Assembly: GCA_002314675.1 (NCBI GenBank)
Contig: DCGZ01000065.1
Location: forward strand, 30,033 to 77,831
Reading direction: 5' to 3'
DNA from: Fibrobacter sp. UBA1765
Lineage (GTDB): Bacteria; Fibrobacterota; Fibrobacteria; Fibrobacterales; Fibrobacteraceae
DNA: 47,799 nucleotides
The notes under the pieces were generated by a model that was given only the letters and a program-made list of their open reading frames with translations, ran no database searches and was not told where the DNA came from. Position 1 is the first letter of the stretch. Each line of letters begins with the position of its first letter. Made by a program: the position numbers and the translations under genes. Below, one piece after another: positions 1-8,463 of this stretch.

Positions 1-145
1 GTTCATTATAATCTATTAATTAGATAATATTTTGTTATGAAAATATTACGGAGTCGGGGTCGTTTGTAAATTGAACGCTAGTTCAATAACTTACTTTTGC
101 CCCGAAATTTTGCGAAATATCTCTTTTTTTTCACTTTTTATCCCC
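1..145. other. AT-rich non-coding leader with small inverted repeats
   Basis: No supported gene lies in this stretch. It contains a hairpin with arms TTGAAC (71-76) and GTTCAA (81-86) around a 4-base loop, and a weaker AT-rich dyad at about 7-29 (ATCTA/TAGAT core). It precedes a terminator, so it is probably the 3' untranslated region of a gene to the left of the window. A role as an operator is possible but not shown. Confidence 0.4.
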
Positions 146-178
146 AAAAAAGCCTTTGAAATGGCTTTTTTTCGTTTT
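146..178 (+). terminator. Intrinsic terminator upstream of the ATPase operon
   Basis: AAAAAAGCC (146-154) pairs with GGCTTTTTT (163-171) around an 8-base loop and is followed by a further T-rich tract. The A-tract/T-tract symmetry means it could work in both directions. It separates the ATPase operon from whatever lies upstream. Confidence 0.7.
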
Positions 179-268
179 TTTACACAATTTATATGATATT
201 TTGCCCTTTTATCTATATATATTCATGCTGAAACATTTTTTTAAGAGGATTCACTCTGGAGACATATA

Positions 269-871
269 ATGGCTGAAGATTTGCAATATCTTATTGACCG
301 TATTCAAAAGGAAGCTGTAGACAAGGCTAACGCCGACTCCGCAAAAATTATCGCCGCTGCCAAGGAACAGGCTGCAAGTATCGTTAAGGCTGCTGAAGCC
401 GAAGCTGCTGCAAAGCTTGCCCAGGCAGACAAGGATGCCGCTGTTTACGCAGAACGCAGCGAACGCGCCCTTGAACAGGCTGCTCGTGACGTGCTTATTT
501 CCGTTGGCCGTCGCTTCGAAGCAATGGTTACAGACCTTCTTGCTCTCCAGGTCGAAAAGTCCCTTTCCGAAGATACTCTCAAGGCTATGCTCCTTGCCCT
601 TGTAAAGGATTACACTTCTGATGTAACGCTCGTTTTCTCAGAAAGCGACAAGGCAAAGCTCCAGTCCTTTGCTGTTGGTGAATTCCAGAAGGCTCTTAAC
701 GCTGGCGTAACTGTTGAAAGCGATAAGGGTATCAAGTTCGGCTTCCGCGTAAAGCTCGATGGTGGCAAGGTAAGCCACGAATTTACCGCACCTGCAATTT
801 CTTCTGCAATTTCTGCACTTGTACGCCCGCAGATTGCACAAATTGTTTCTAACGCTGCCCAGGGTAAATAA
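269..871 (+). CDS. atpE: V/A-type ATP synthase subunit E (peripheral stalk)
   Basis: This 200-residue protein is the peripheral stalk subunit that anchors the catalytic A3B3 head to the membrane part of a V/A-type ATPase. Residues about 10-75 are a long alanine-, lysine- and glutamate-rich helix with coiled-coil character, followed by a compact C-terminal domain, as in subunit E. A ribosome binding site GGAGA at 258-262 sits 6 bases before the ATG. Its last base overlaps the next start codon (ATG at 871), giving translational coupling. It heads the operon E, DUF2764, A, B, D, I, K, K. The assignment rests on sequence character and on position in an otherwise unmistakable operon. Confidence 0.9.
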   Translation: MAEDLQYLIDRIQKEAVDKANADSAKIIAAAKEQAASIVKAAEAEAAAKLAQADKDAAVYAERSERALEQAARDVLISVGRRFEAMVTDLLALQVEKSLSEDTLKAMLLALVKDYTSDVTLVFSESDKAKLQSFAVGEFQKALNAGVTVESDKGIKFGFRVKLDGGKVSHEFTAPAISSAISALVRPQIAQIVSNAAQGK

Positions 872-1407
872 TGAGCAACGCCCTTTACCTAACCGCATCA
901 CTCCCGATGCTTAAGCTTGGCGACCAGCCTCCAATGACCATGGAGGAACTTCGCTATCGCTGCACGGGTGTCATGTCGGATAAGGAACTTGCAGCTTTTG
1001 ACGCTTTAATCGCCGGTGAAGATAGCGATGAACCGTTTGTTGCCGCATATTACGCTCACGATATTCAGTTGAAGAATGTCGCTGGCCGCCTTCGTGCACA
1101 GGCATGGGGCCCAGAAACTCGCTTTAGTGAACGTTCCTTTTCTGGCTACGATGTGACATTTGCAAAAATGGTATCTGACGCTTTTGCAAAAGCTGACCCG
1201 CTCGAACGCGAAATGGATTTGGATCGCGCTCGTTTTTGGCTTGTAGATCAACTTGCCGGGGTTTGCGAAGATACCATGGAGACCGTTTACGCCTTTGCAG
1301 TCAAGCTTATGATTTGCGAACGCTGGTCTCGCATCTCCGAAGAAGCGGGGAATGCAGCTGTAATTCAAGTAATTAATGATAACGATCCTGCTTTTAAGCA
1401 GGGATGA
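871..1407 (+). CDS. DUF2764 protein, probable V-ATPase subunit C-like component
   Basis: This 178-residue soluble protein begins MSNALYLTASLPML and matches my memory of the DUF2764 family. That family sits between subunits E and A in V-ATPase operons of Bacteroidetes, spirochaetes and chlamydiae. No membrane segment or nucleotide-binding motif is visible. The operon has no other candidate for subunit C, the stalk-cap component, so a C-like structural role is the simplest inference. Its start shares a base with the subunit E stop. Its TGA (1405-1407) overlaps an upstream in-frame ATG of the subunit A reading frame. Confidence 0.75.
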   Translation: MSNALYLTASLPMLKLGDQPPMTMEELRYRCTGVMSDKELAAFDALIAGEDSDEPFVAAYYAHDIQLKNVAGRLRAQAWGPETRFSERSFSGYDVTFAKMVSDAFAKADPLEREMDLDRARFWLVDQLAGVCEDTMETVYAFAVKLMICERWSRISEEAGNAAVIQVINDNDPAFKQG

Positions 1408-1424
1408 CCGGAGGTCCATTTTCA

Positions 1425-3182
1425 ATGGCTAGTATCGGAAAAATCATCGGCGTCAACGGTAACTTGATTCGCGTCAAGTTCGAAAGCGCCGTTTCCCAGA
1501 ACGAAGTGGCTTATGCCAAGTTCGTTACCAAGAATAAAGAAGGCAAAGAAGAAACAATCCCGCTTAAGAGCGAAGTTATTCGTATCCGCGGTGATTACGC
1601 AGAACTCCAGGTGTTCGAAGATACCACTGGCTTAAAGGCTGGCGACGAAGTCGAATTCACTGGTGAACTTCTTTCTGTAGAACTTGGACCAGGTCTTTTG
1701 ACTCAGGTTTTTGACGGTCTTCAGAACCCGCTCCCGGAACTTGCCGAACAGTGCGGCTTCTTCCTGCAGCGCGGTAAGTACTTGCCGGCACTCCCGCGTG
1801 ACCGCAAGTGGGCATTTACCCCGGTTGCAAAGCCTGGTGACGTTCTTGTTGCTGGCGATACCGTCGGTACTGTTCCAGAAGGCGTATTTACACACCGTAT
1901 CATGGTGCCTTTCAAGGTTCTCGGCAAGGTTACCGTAGAATCCGTTGTTCCTGCTGGCGAACACGTCGTTGAAGACGTTGTTGCAGTAGTTAAGAACGAA
2001 AAGGGCGAGAAGATTGAAATCAAGATGGTTCAGACATGGCCTGTAAAGATGCCGATCAAGGCATTCGAAGAACGTCTTCGCCCGACAAAGCCGCTTACCA
2101 TGCAACAGCGCATTGTGGACACATTCTTCCCTGTGATGCAGGGCGGTACATTCTGTACTCCTGGCCCGTTCGGTGCCGGTAAGACTGTGCTTCAGCAGCT
2201 CATGAGCCGTTACGCCGACGTTGACATCGTGATCCTTGCTGCTTGCGGTGAACGTGCAGGTGAAGTTGTGGAAACTCTTCGTGAATTCCCGGAACTTATC
2301 GACCCGCGTACTGGCAAGTCCCTCATGGAACGTACGCTTATCATTTGTAACACATCTTCCATGCCGGTGGCTGCCCGTGAAGCTTCCGTCTATACCGGTG
2401 TGACCCTTGCTGAATACTACCGCCAGATGGGCCTCAACGTGCTCCTTCTTGCTGACTCCACTTCCCGTTGGGCCCAGGCTCTCCGTGAAATGAGCGGCCG
2501 CTTGGAAGAAATCCCGGGTGAAGAAGCATTCCCTGCTTACCTTGAATCCGTGATCGCAGCGTTCTACGAACGCGGTGGCGTTGTCCGCTTGAAGGATGGC
2601 TCTACCGGTTCCGTAACAATCGGCGGTTCTGTTTCCCCTGCAGGTGGTAACTTCGAAGAACCGGTGACTCAGGCTACCTTGAAGGTGGTTGGCGCATTCC
2701 TCGGCCTTAGCCGTGAACGTTCTGATCAGCGCCGCTTCCCGGCAATCCACCCGCTGGATTCCTGGTCCAAGTACGAAGGCATCATCGATTCCAAGAAGGT
2801 TGCCGATGCCCGCCATATCCTTGCTGCTGGCGTCGATGTCAACAACATGATGAAGGTGGTTGGTGAAGAAGGTACCTCCATTGAAGACTTTATTACATAC
2901 CTCAAGTCCGAATACCTTGATGCAGTTTACCTCCAGCAGGACGCATACCATGAAATCGATGCTGCTTGCACTGGCGACCGTCAGAAGTACGTATTCGACA
3001 AGGTTTACTCCATTTTGAAGACCCCGATGACCTTCTCTGAAAAGGACGTTGCCCGTACATTCTTCCTTAAGCTTACACAGGCTACAAAGGACTGGAACCG
3101 CGTGGCAATTGATTCTGCAGAATTCAAGGACATCGAAGCAAATATTACAGCTTCCGTGAAGGAGGTTTCCGCAAATGCATAA
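1425..3182 (+). CDS. atpA: V/A-type ATP synthase catalytic subunit A
   Basis: This is the catalytic nucleotide-binding subunit of the A3B3 head, 585 residues from the chosen start. The P-loop GPFGAGKT is at residues 247-254, and the A-type non-homologous insertion precedes it. I prefer the ATG at 1425 to the one at 1404 because GGAGG (1410-1414) is correctly spaced from 1425 and the protein then starts MASIGKIIGVNG, as family members do. Codon use is strongly biased (gct, ctt, aag, gaa), suggesting high expression. It overlaps the subunit B start by 8 bases. Length and motifs agree with a functional enzyme. Confidence 0.97.
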   Translation: MASIGKIIGVNGNLIRVKFESAVSQNEVAYAKFVTKNKEGKEETIPLKSEVIRIRGDYAELQVFEDTTGLKAGDEVEFTGELLSVELGPGLLTQVFDGLQNPLPELAEQCGFFLQRGKYLPALPRDRKWAFTPVAKPGDVLVAGDTVGTVPEGVFTHRIMVPFKVLGKVTVESVVPAGEHVVEDVVAVVKNEKGEKIEIKMVQTWPVKMPIKAFEERLRPTKPLTMQQRIVDTFFPVMQGGTFCTPGPFGAGKTVLQQLMSRYADVDIVILAACGERAGEVVETLREFPELIDPRTGKSLMERTLIICNTSSMPVAAREASVYTGVTLAEYYRQMGLNVLLLADSTSRWAQALREMSGRLEEIPGEEAFPAYLESVIAAFYERGGVVRLKDGSTGSVTIGGSVSPAGGNFEEPVTQATLKVVGAFLGLSRERSDQRRFPAIHPLDSWSKYEGIIDSKKVADARHILAAGVDVNNMMKVVGEEGTSIEDFITYLKSEYLDAVYLQQDAYHEIDAACTGDRQKYVFDKVYSILKTPMTFSEKDVARTFFLKLTQATKDWNRVAIDSAEFKDIEANITASVKEVSANA

Positions 3183-4476
3183 TGTTGCTTACCATCGTAT
3201 TGAACGCATTGCTGGTTCTGTGATTTCCCTTCGTGCAGAAGGTGTTGCAAACCAGGAACTTGCCCAGGTTACAAGCTCTTTCGGTACATCTCTTGCCCGT
3301 GTTATCCGTATTGACGGTGACATGGTTGACCTTCAGGTTTTCGCAGGTGCCCGTGGTGTTTCTACCGATTCCGAAGTTCGCTTCCTTGGCGAACCGATGA
3401 AGGTCCCTTATTCCGAAGCTCTCCTTGGCCGTGTATTTAACGGTGCCGGTAAGCCGCGTGACAACGGTCCTGAAGTTGACGGCGAACATATTACCATCGG
3501 TGGCCCGTCTGTTAACCCGGCAAAGCGTATTATCCCGAAGACCATGGTGCGTACCGGTATTCCGATGATCGACGTGTTCAACACGCTCGTCGTTTCACAG
3601 AAGCTCCCGATCTTCTCTATCGCTGGTGAACCGTACAACGAACTTCTTGCTCGCATCGCCTTGCAGGCTGAAGTTGACGTGATCGTTCTTGGCGGTATGG
3701 GCCTTAAGCACGATGACTACCTCTACTTGAAGGACTTCCTTGACAAGAATGGTGCTCTTGGCCGTACAGTGATGTACATGCACACTGCAAGTGACCCGAT
3801 CGTGGAATGCTTGCTCGTTCCTGATGCATCCCTTGCCGTTGCTGAAAAGTTTGCTACCGAAGGCAAGAACGTTCTCGTTCTCCTTACCGATATGACAAAC
3901 TTCGCCGACGCAATGAAAGAAATTGCAATTACCATGGAACAGATTCCTTCTAACCGTGGTTACCCAGGCGACCTTTACTCTTCTCTCGCTAGCCGTTACG
4001 AAAAGGCTGTGGACTTCGAAGGCTCCGGTTCCATTACCATCCTCGCCGTTACGACAATGCCTGGCGATGACGTTACCCACCCGGTTCCAGATAACACCGG
4101 TTACATTACCGAAGGCCAGTTCTACCTCCGTAAGGGCCGTATCGAACCGTTCGGTTCCCTTAGCCGCTTGAAGCAGCAGGTGAACGGTAAGACTCGTAGC
4201 GACCACCGTACAATTATGAACACCATGATTCAGCTCTACGCTAGCTACAAGGAAACCCTTGAAAAGCAGTCCATGGGCTTTAACATGAGTAACTGGGACC
4301 AGAAGCTGTTGAAGTATGGTCAGCGCTTTGAAAAGGAAATGATGGACCTTTCCGTGAATATTCCTTTGGAACAGGCTCTTGACCTCGGCTGGACAATCCT
4401 TGCCGATTGCTTCGAACCAGAAGAAACTGGTATCCCGTCTAAGATGATTAGTCAGTATTGGCCCAAGAAGGGGTAA
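3175..4476 (+). CDS. atpB: V/A-type ATP synthase regulatory subunit B
   Basis: This is the non-catalytic nucleotide-binding subunit that alternates with subunit A, 433 residues and typical for the family. The region equivalent to the P-loop is degenerate (FSIAGEPYNELLARIA, about residues 147-162), as expected for B subunits. The C-terminal part carries the conserved NGKTRSDH stretch. An AAGGAGG at 3159-3165 inside the end of subunit A precedes the ATG by 9 bases, and the start lies within the last codons of subunit A, so translation is probably coupled. Confidence is high from sequence and operon position. Confidence 0.97.
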   Translation: MHNVAYHRIERIAGSVISLRAEGVANQELAQVTSSFGTSLARVIRIDGDMVDLQVFAGARGVSTDSEVRFLGEPMKVPYSEALLGRVFNGAGKPRDNGPEVDGEHITIGGPSVNPAKRIIPKTMVRTGIPMIDVFNTLVVSQKLPIFSIAGEPYNELLARIALQAEVDVIVLGGMGLKHDDYLYLKDFLDKNGALGRTVMYMHTASDPIVECLLVPDASLAVAEKFATEGKNVLVLLTDMTNFADAMKEIAITMEQIPSNRGYPGDLYSSLASRYEKAVDFEGSGSITILAVTTMPGDDVTHPVPDNTGYITEGQFYLRKGRIEPFGSLSRLKQQVNGKTRSDHRTIMNTMIQLYASYKETLEKQSMGFNMSNWDQKLLKYGQRFEKEMMDLSVNIPLEQALDLGWTILADCFEPEETGIPSKMISQYWPKKG

Positions 4477-4479
4477 TTA

Positions 4480-5121
4480 ATGGCGAAAGTCAAGTTAACA
4501 AAGAACGCCCTGAAGTCGGAACGCGACGCGCTAAAACGCTACCAGCGTTATTTGCCGACTCTGCTTTTGAAGAAGCAGCAGTTGCAAATGGAAATGCGCA
4601 CGCTCCAGGAAAGGGTTATGGCAAAGCGAGACGAGGAAGACAAGCTCCGCAAGGATATGGCTTCCTGGATTTCGCTCTATGCCGAACCTATCGAATGGGC
4701 TAAATACCTGTCTGTGAAGGAAGTGCGACAGGGCGAAGGTAACATCGCCGGTGTTCGAATTCCTACATACGACGGTGTAGATTTTAATGTAAACATTCCG
4801 GACTTCTTTACCACGCCGGTTTGGCTCGATGACGGTATCCGTGCTTTGCAGGGCCTTATTTCGCTCCGCCTTGAACGCCGTGTTCTCGAACGTCAGTACG
4901 AACTTCTTTCCATTGAACTGCGTACAACAAGCCAGCGCGTGAACCTGTTTGAAAAGGTCAAGATTCCGGAAGCCAAGGATAATATCCGCAAGATTAACAT
5001 CTTCCTGGGTGACCAGCAGACAAGCGGTGTTGCTCGCAGTAAGCTTGCCAAGGGCAAGTCCTCTGCTCGTGCCGCCGCTCAGGATGCTCTCGCCGCTCAG
5101 AACAAGGGGGTTGCCGCATGA
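4480..5121 (+). CDS. atpD: V/A-type ATP synthase subunit D (central shaft)
   Basis: This 213-residue protein is the central rotor shaft subunit. It is dominated by two long, strongly charged helices at the N- and C-terminal thirds (lysine-, arginine-, leucine- and glutamine-rich), which form the antiparallel coiled coil inserted into A3B3. It starts three bases after the stop of subunit B, with AAGAAGGGG just upstream. An alanine-rich tail ends the protein. The stop overlaps the start of subunit I (ATGA). No subunit F or G gene follows, which is usual for this operon type. Confidence 0.93.
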   Translation: MAKVKLTKNALKSERDALKRYQRYLPTLLLKKQQLQMEMRTLQERVMAKRDEEDKLRKDMASWISLYAEPIEWAKYLSVKEVRQGEGNIAGVRIPTYDGVDFNVNIPDFFTTPVWLDDGIRALQGLISLRLERRVLERQYELLSIELRTTSQRVNLFEKVKIPEAKDNIRKINIFLGDQQTSGVARSKLAKGKSSARAAAQDALAAQNKGVAA

Positions 5122-6962
5122 TTACTCCTATGAAGAAGGTTACAATCCTTTGCCTTGACAAGGAAAAGGAACAGTCCTTGGAAGTTCTTCGCGACATGGG
5201 CATTTTGCACGTGACTCCGCTTGTAAGTCCGACCGGTAACAAGCTGAACGCTGCAAAGGCTAAGGTTCTGCATGTTCGCAAGGCTTTGGAAGCTATCCCG
5301 GAAAAGACCCCTAAGGGTGTTTCCGCTGTAACTTCTTCGGCTCCTGTCGAAGCCGTGCACGAAGCCGTTGCCGCCAAGAAGAACGCTTCTGATGAAATTT
5401 CTAAGCTCCAGAACGACTTGAACAGGTTTGAGGCTTTTGGTAACCTAGACCCTGCTTCAATCCAGTCGCTCGAAGCGAATGGCGTATTTGTACGTTTGTA
5501 CGAAGTAGATGCTAGCAAGACTATTTCTGCTGAAGAAGGTGCTATTGTGTTCCCGTTCGGGGCAAATATCAATGGCAACGTCTATGCAGTCATTAGCCGT
5601 GGCGAAGCTCCTGCTGCCGTACAGAATGCTACGGAAATCGCCTTGCCGTCTATTTCTATTGCTGAAATGCGTAAGCGCCTTGAAGCAGCTGCTAGCCAGT
5701 TGAACAGCGCCGAAGCAACACTTGCTGGCCTTGCCGCAGAACGTTCTGCAATCAATTCCGAATTGGATAGCGCCGATGACGAATACAGTTTGCAGGAAGC
5801 TGCCGGCGGTATGCTTCTTGGTGCAAGCATCGCTATGATCCAGGGCTTTGCCCCGGCTCCTCGCATGGCTGAAATCCGTGAAGCGGCAAAGGTTCATGGC
5901 TGGGGTGTCCGTGAAGAGGATCCGTCCGAAGAAGACATGGTCCCGACACTCCTTACCCACAGTAAGGTTGCAAAGCCGATGCAGTTCCTTTACGATATCA
6001 TCGGTATTGCGCCGGGCTATCGTGAAGTCGATGTGACTGCGGTGTTCCTTGCATTCTTCAGCTTGTTCTTTGCAATGATTGTTGGCGATGCATTCTATGG
6101 AATTTTGTTCCTAGCACTCACGATCGTTGCTCGTGTAAAGAATCCAAAGTCTAAGAGTACTGGCTTTAGCTTTATGTACTTGATGAGCGGCATGACCATT
6201 GTTTGGGGTGTGCTGAACGCAAGCTACCTTGGCCTTACTCCAGAAATCGCTCCTTGGGTCGCTTACCTCGACTTGGCAAACTATTCCGCTTGCCCGAGTT
6301 GCCTCAAGTCTGCAATGGAATGGATCCGCCAGTCAACCAACGTACAGTTCTTCTGCTTCTGCATCGCAGTTGTACACTTGACTATCGCGCATATCTGGAA
6401 TATCGCGGTTAAGATCAAGGAAAAGAGCACTGTTGCGCTTGCTCAGCTTGGCTGGTTGCTTTCTACTTGGTACATGTTCTTCCTTGCTGGCAACATGGTG
6501 CTTGGTGAAAAGGTTCCGGAAGTTGTTCGCAACTTCTTTAGCGGCCCGACATCGGCCCCGATGATCTACGTGCTCATCGCAGGTGTTGTTTTGCTTGTGC
6601 TGTTCTCTGTGCCGGTTTCAAAGCTCAAGGAAGAATGGATTTCTATTCCGATGCTTGCCTTGAACATTGTGAACAACTTCGTCGATGTCATCAGTTACAT
6701 CCGTTTGTTCGCTGTGGGCATGTCTGGCGCTGCCATTGCCGAATCCTTTAGCGAAATGCTTTCGCCGATGTTCGGTTCTGTTGGTGGCTTGCTTGGAGCT
6801 GCAATTGTACTTTTGCTTGTTCATGCCTTGAACATAGCTCTTGCCGTGATGGGTGTCGCGGTGCACGCAGTGCGTTTGAATACACTCGAATTTTCTAACG
6901 GCTTGGATCTGCAATGGAGCGGATTTAGCTTTAACCCGTTCAAGAAACGGAAAACCAATTAA
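5118..6962 (+). CDS. atpI: V/A-type ATP synthase subunit I (membrane stator)
   Basis: This 614-residue subunit is equivalent to eukaryotic subunit a. It forms the ion half-channels beside the c-ring and tethers the peripheral stalk. The N-terminal half (to about residue 300) is soluble with two coiled-coil segments. The C-terminal half has about seven hydrophobic helices, starting around residue 310. The conserved helix DVISYIRLFAVGMSGAAIA contains the arginine expected to face the rotor carboxylate. AAGGGGG at 5104-5110 is the ribosome binding site for the ATG at 5118. A second in-frame ATG four codons later is possible but less well placed. Confidence 0.95.
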   Translation: MITPMKKVTILCLDKEKEQSLEVLRDMGILHVTPLVSPTGNKLNAAKAKVLHVRKALEAIPEKTPKGVSAVTSSAPVEAVHEAVAAKKNASDEISKLQNDLNRFEAFGNLDPASIQSLEANGVFVRLYEVDASKTISAEEGAIVFPFGANINGNVYAVISRGEAPAAVQNATEIALPSISIAEMRKRLEAAASQLNSAEATLAGLAAERSAINSELDSADDEYSLQEAAGGMLLGASIAMIQGFAPAPRMAEIREAAKVHGWGVREEDPSEEDMVPTLLTHSKVAKPMQFLYDIIGIAPGYREVDVTAVFLAFFSLFFAMIVGDAFYGILFLALTIVARVKNPKSKSTGFSFMYLMSGMTIVWGVLNASYLGLTPEIAPWVAYLDLANYSACPSCLKSAMEWIRQSTNVQFFCFCIAVVHLTIAHIWNIAVKIKEKSTVALAQLGWLLSTWYMFFLAGNMVLGEKVPEVVRNFFSGPTSAPMIYVLIAGVVLLVLFSVPVSKLKEEWISIPMLALNIVNNFVDVISYIRLFAVGMSGAAIAESFSEMLSPMFGSVGGLLGAAIVLLLVHALNIALAVMGVAVHAVRLNTLEFSNGLDLQWSGFSFNPFKKRKTN

Positions 6963-6986
6963 CAATTACAAGAAGAGGATAAAAAT

Positions 6987-7448
6987 ATGTTAGATCACGA
7001 AACCATGGTTACTCTTGGCAAGATGGGCGCAGCTGCAGCTCTTGGCCTCGGTGCTCTCGGTTCTGCTCTTGGTTGCGGTACTGCTGGTATGTCTGCAATC
7101 GCAGTTTGGAAGAAGGCTTACGCTCAGGGCAAGAGTGCTCTCTTCACTCTCCTTGTGTTCGTCGGTGCTCCGATTTCCCAGACCATTTACGGCATGCTTC
7201 TCATGAACTTCATCCTTGGCGCTGCAGAAGGCAAGGACTTTACAAACTGGGCTGCTTGCCTTGGTGCAGGTATCTTCGGTGGCCTCGGCATGATGGCTTC
7301 TGCATGGTTCCAGGGCAAGGCCGCAGCAGTTGCTTGCGACGCTCTCGGTGAAACCGGCAAGGGCATGGTGAACTACCTCATGGTTCTCGGTGTCGTTGAA
7401 ACTGTTGCATTGTTCGTAATGGTGTTTGCTACCCAGACCTTCGCTTAG
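6987..7448 (+). CDS. atpK: V/A-type ATP synthase subunit K, first copy (c-ring)
   Basis: This 153-residue proteolipid has four hydrophobic helices, the duplicated-hairpin form of the rotor ring. The ion-binding positions are visible: S64 and Q65 in helix 2 (APISQTIYG), Q109 in helix 3 (SAWFQGKAA), and the essential E138 in helix 4 (GVVETVALF). These line up almost number for number with the sodium-site residues of the Enterococcus hirae K subunit (T64, Q65, Q110, E139), so sodium coupling is plausible. It is followed by a hairpin-rich intergenic repeat and a second K gene. The start has an AGAGGA ribosome binding site. Confidence 0.95.
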   Translation: MLDHETMVTLGKMGAAAALGLGALGSALGCGTAGMSAIAVWKKAYAQGKSALFTLLVFVGAPISQTIYGMLLMNFILGAAEGKDFTNWAACLGAGIFGGLGMMASAWFQGKAAAVACDALGETGKGMVNYLMVLGVVETVALFVMVFATQTFA

Positions 7449-7450
7449 TA

Positions 7451-7610
7451 GGTACGAGGACGTCTTACTTTCGTAAGGCGTTGAGGTGTGAGGTCGTGCC
7501 TTCGGCACTAGAGGTTTATGAATAGAAAAACCTTGAATAATAGAAAGGCCTCATTCCTCTAGGCGCATTGCGCCGACCTCAAAGCGAACGCTGTTCGCGT
7601 CCTCACTCCT
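7451..7610. repeat. Inverted pair of modular hairpin repeats between the two K genes
   Basis: Four hairpins lie in 160 bases: 7461-7480, 7496-7508 (GTGCC/GGCAC), 7562-7574 (GGCGC/GCGCC) and 7584-7598 (GCGAAC/GTTCGC). The left half reads GAGGACG, hairpin, TTGAGG..GAGGTCG, hairpin, TAGAGG. The reverse complement of the right half has the same order and the same linkers, while the hairpin stems differ completely. It is therefore two inverted copies of one element with conserved linkers and freely varying but self-complementary stems, like a REP/BIME-type palindromic repeat. It may tune expression or stability between K1 and K2. Confidence 0.65.
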
Positions 7611-7624
7611 ATAAGGAATTGAAT

Positions 7625-8080
7625 ATGGATCAACAAACTATAGTCACTCTTGGCAAGATGGGCGCAGCCGCTGCACTCGGTCTTTCCGCAGTCGGCTCTG
7701 CAATGGGTTGCAGTACAGCTGGCATGGCGGCGATCGGTGCGTGGAAAAAAGCGTACCTTAAGGGCAAGAATGCTATGTTTACGCTCCTTGTGTTTGTCGG
7801 TGCCCCGATTGCGCAGACAATTTACGGTATGCTCTTGATGAATGCCATCTTGAACGCAACCGGCAAGGCTGATTTCCATAACTGGGCTGCTTGCCTTGGT
7901 ATTGGTATCTTCGGCGGACTTGGCATTATGTTCTCTGCCTGGTATGTTGGCAAATCTGCTGCGAACGCCTGCAACACGCTCGGTGAAACCGGCAAGGGCC
8001 TGGTGAATAGCCTCATGGTCCTTGGTGTTGGCGAAACGATTGCATTGTTTGTAATGGTGTTCTCCATGAGCTTTGTTTAA
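7625..8080 (+). CDS. V/A-type ATP synthase subunit K, second copy
   Basis: This 151-residue paralogue of the preceding proteolipid is very similar along its whole length and has the same four-helix arrangement. The rotor carboxylate is kept (E137). However, the positions matching S64 and Q109 of the first copy are A63 and V108, so two likely sodium ligands are lost while Q64 remains. The start at 7625 is chosen because an AAGGA box lies just upstream and the protein then aligns with the first copy. An upstream in-frame ATG at 7568 would run translation through the repeat. A strong terminator follows, closing the operon. Confidence 0.92.
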   Translation: MDQQTIVTLGKMGAAAALGLSAVGSAMGCSTAGMAAIGAWKKAYLKGKNAMFTLLVFVGAPIAQTIYGMLLMNAILNATGKADFHNWAACLGIGIFGGLGIMFSAWYVGKSAANACNTLGETGKGLVNSLMVLGVGETIALFVMVFSMSFV

Positions 8081-8101
8081 CAGAACCGAAACGTTTTGAA
8101 C

Positions 8102-8140
8102 AAAAAAGGCCGGAACTTGAAAAAGTCCCGGTCTTTTTTT
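8102..8140 (+). terminator. Intrinsic terminator of the ATPase operon
   Basis: An A-tract is followed by CCGGAACTT, loop GAAA, AAGTCCCGG with one unpaired position, and then a run of seven T. It lies 20 bases after the second K gene and ends the operon. Confidence 0.85.
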
Positions 8141-8463
8141 GTGCTTTCGTGAAATTTTACAAATGTGCTTAAAGGCTGCTTAAAACGTGATCAATACGGG
8201 GGATGCGCCACTGTGAAAAAATTTTTTGAAAAAGTTATGCCTGAAAATTCACTGTTTGCGCCGATTCCTGGTTTTGTTAAAAAGTGATTAAAAAAAACAC
8301 CGGAAATTTTTAGTCATTTTTTGCGCTGCTTTACGAGTTGACCATTCTGAGGTTAAGTTCTAACTTAGCCTATGTTATAGACTTTTTAGTCTTTTTTTAT
8401 TTATATGGGCAGCCAGGGATGTTCCCGAGGGCCGATTAGTTATAATCAAAGAATGGTTCCTCT
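8141..8463 (+). promoter_or_regulatory. Intergenic region with palindrome and short T-run hairpin before the giant gene
   Basis: No gene is visible here. A near-perfect dyad spans 8351-8370 (arms GGTTAAGTT and AACTTAGCC). It lies just after a possible -35 box TTGACC (8338-8343). Ten bases downstream a 5-bp hairpin (AGACT 8379-8383, AGTCT 8388-8392) runs into seven T, resembling a weak terminator or attenuator in front of the 11.3-kb gene. No convincing -10 box sits at the ideal distance, so the promoter position is uncertain. Confidence 0.4.

Noticed and set aside
1632..2951. Long open frame (439 codons) on the minus strand opposite subunit A
   Set aside because: It is antisense to an unmistakable, strongly codon-biased gene, has no ribosome binding site and its translation shows no family motif. 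Such frames arise from biased codon use.
7451..7610. Possible CRISPR-like array or attenuator between the K genes
   Set aside because: There are only two inverted units with differing hairpins and no equal spacers, so it does not fit a CRISPR array.
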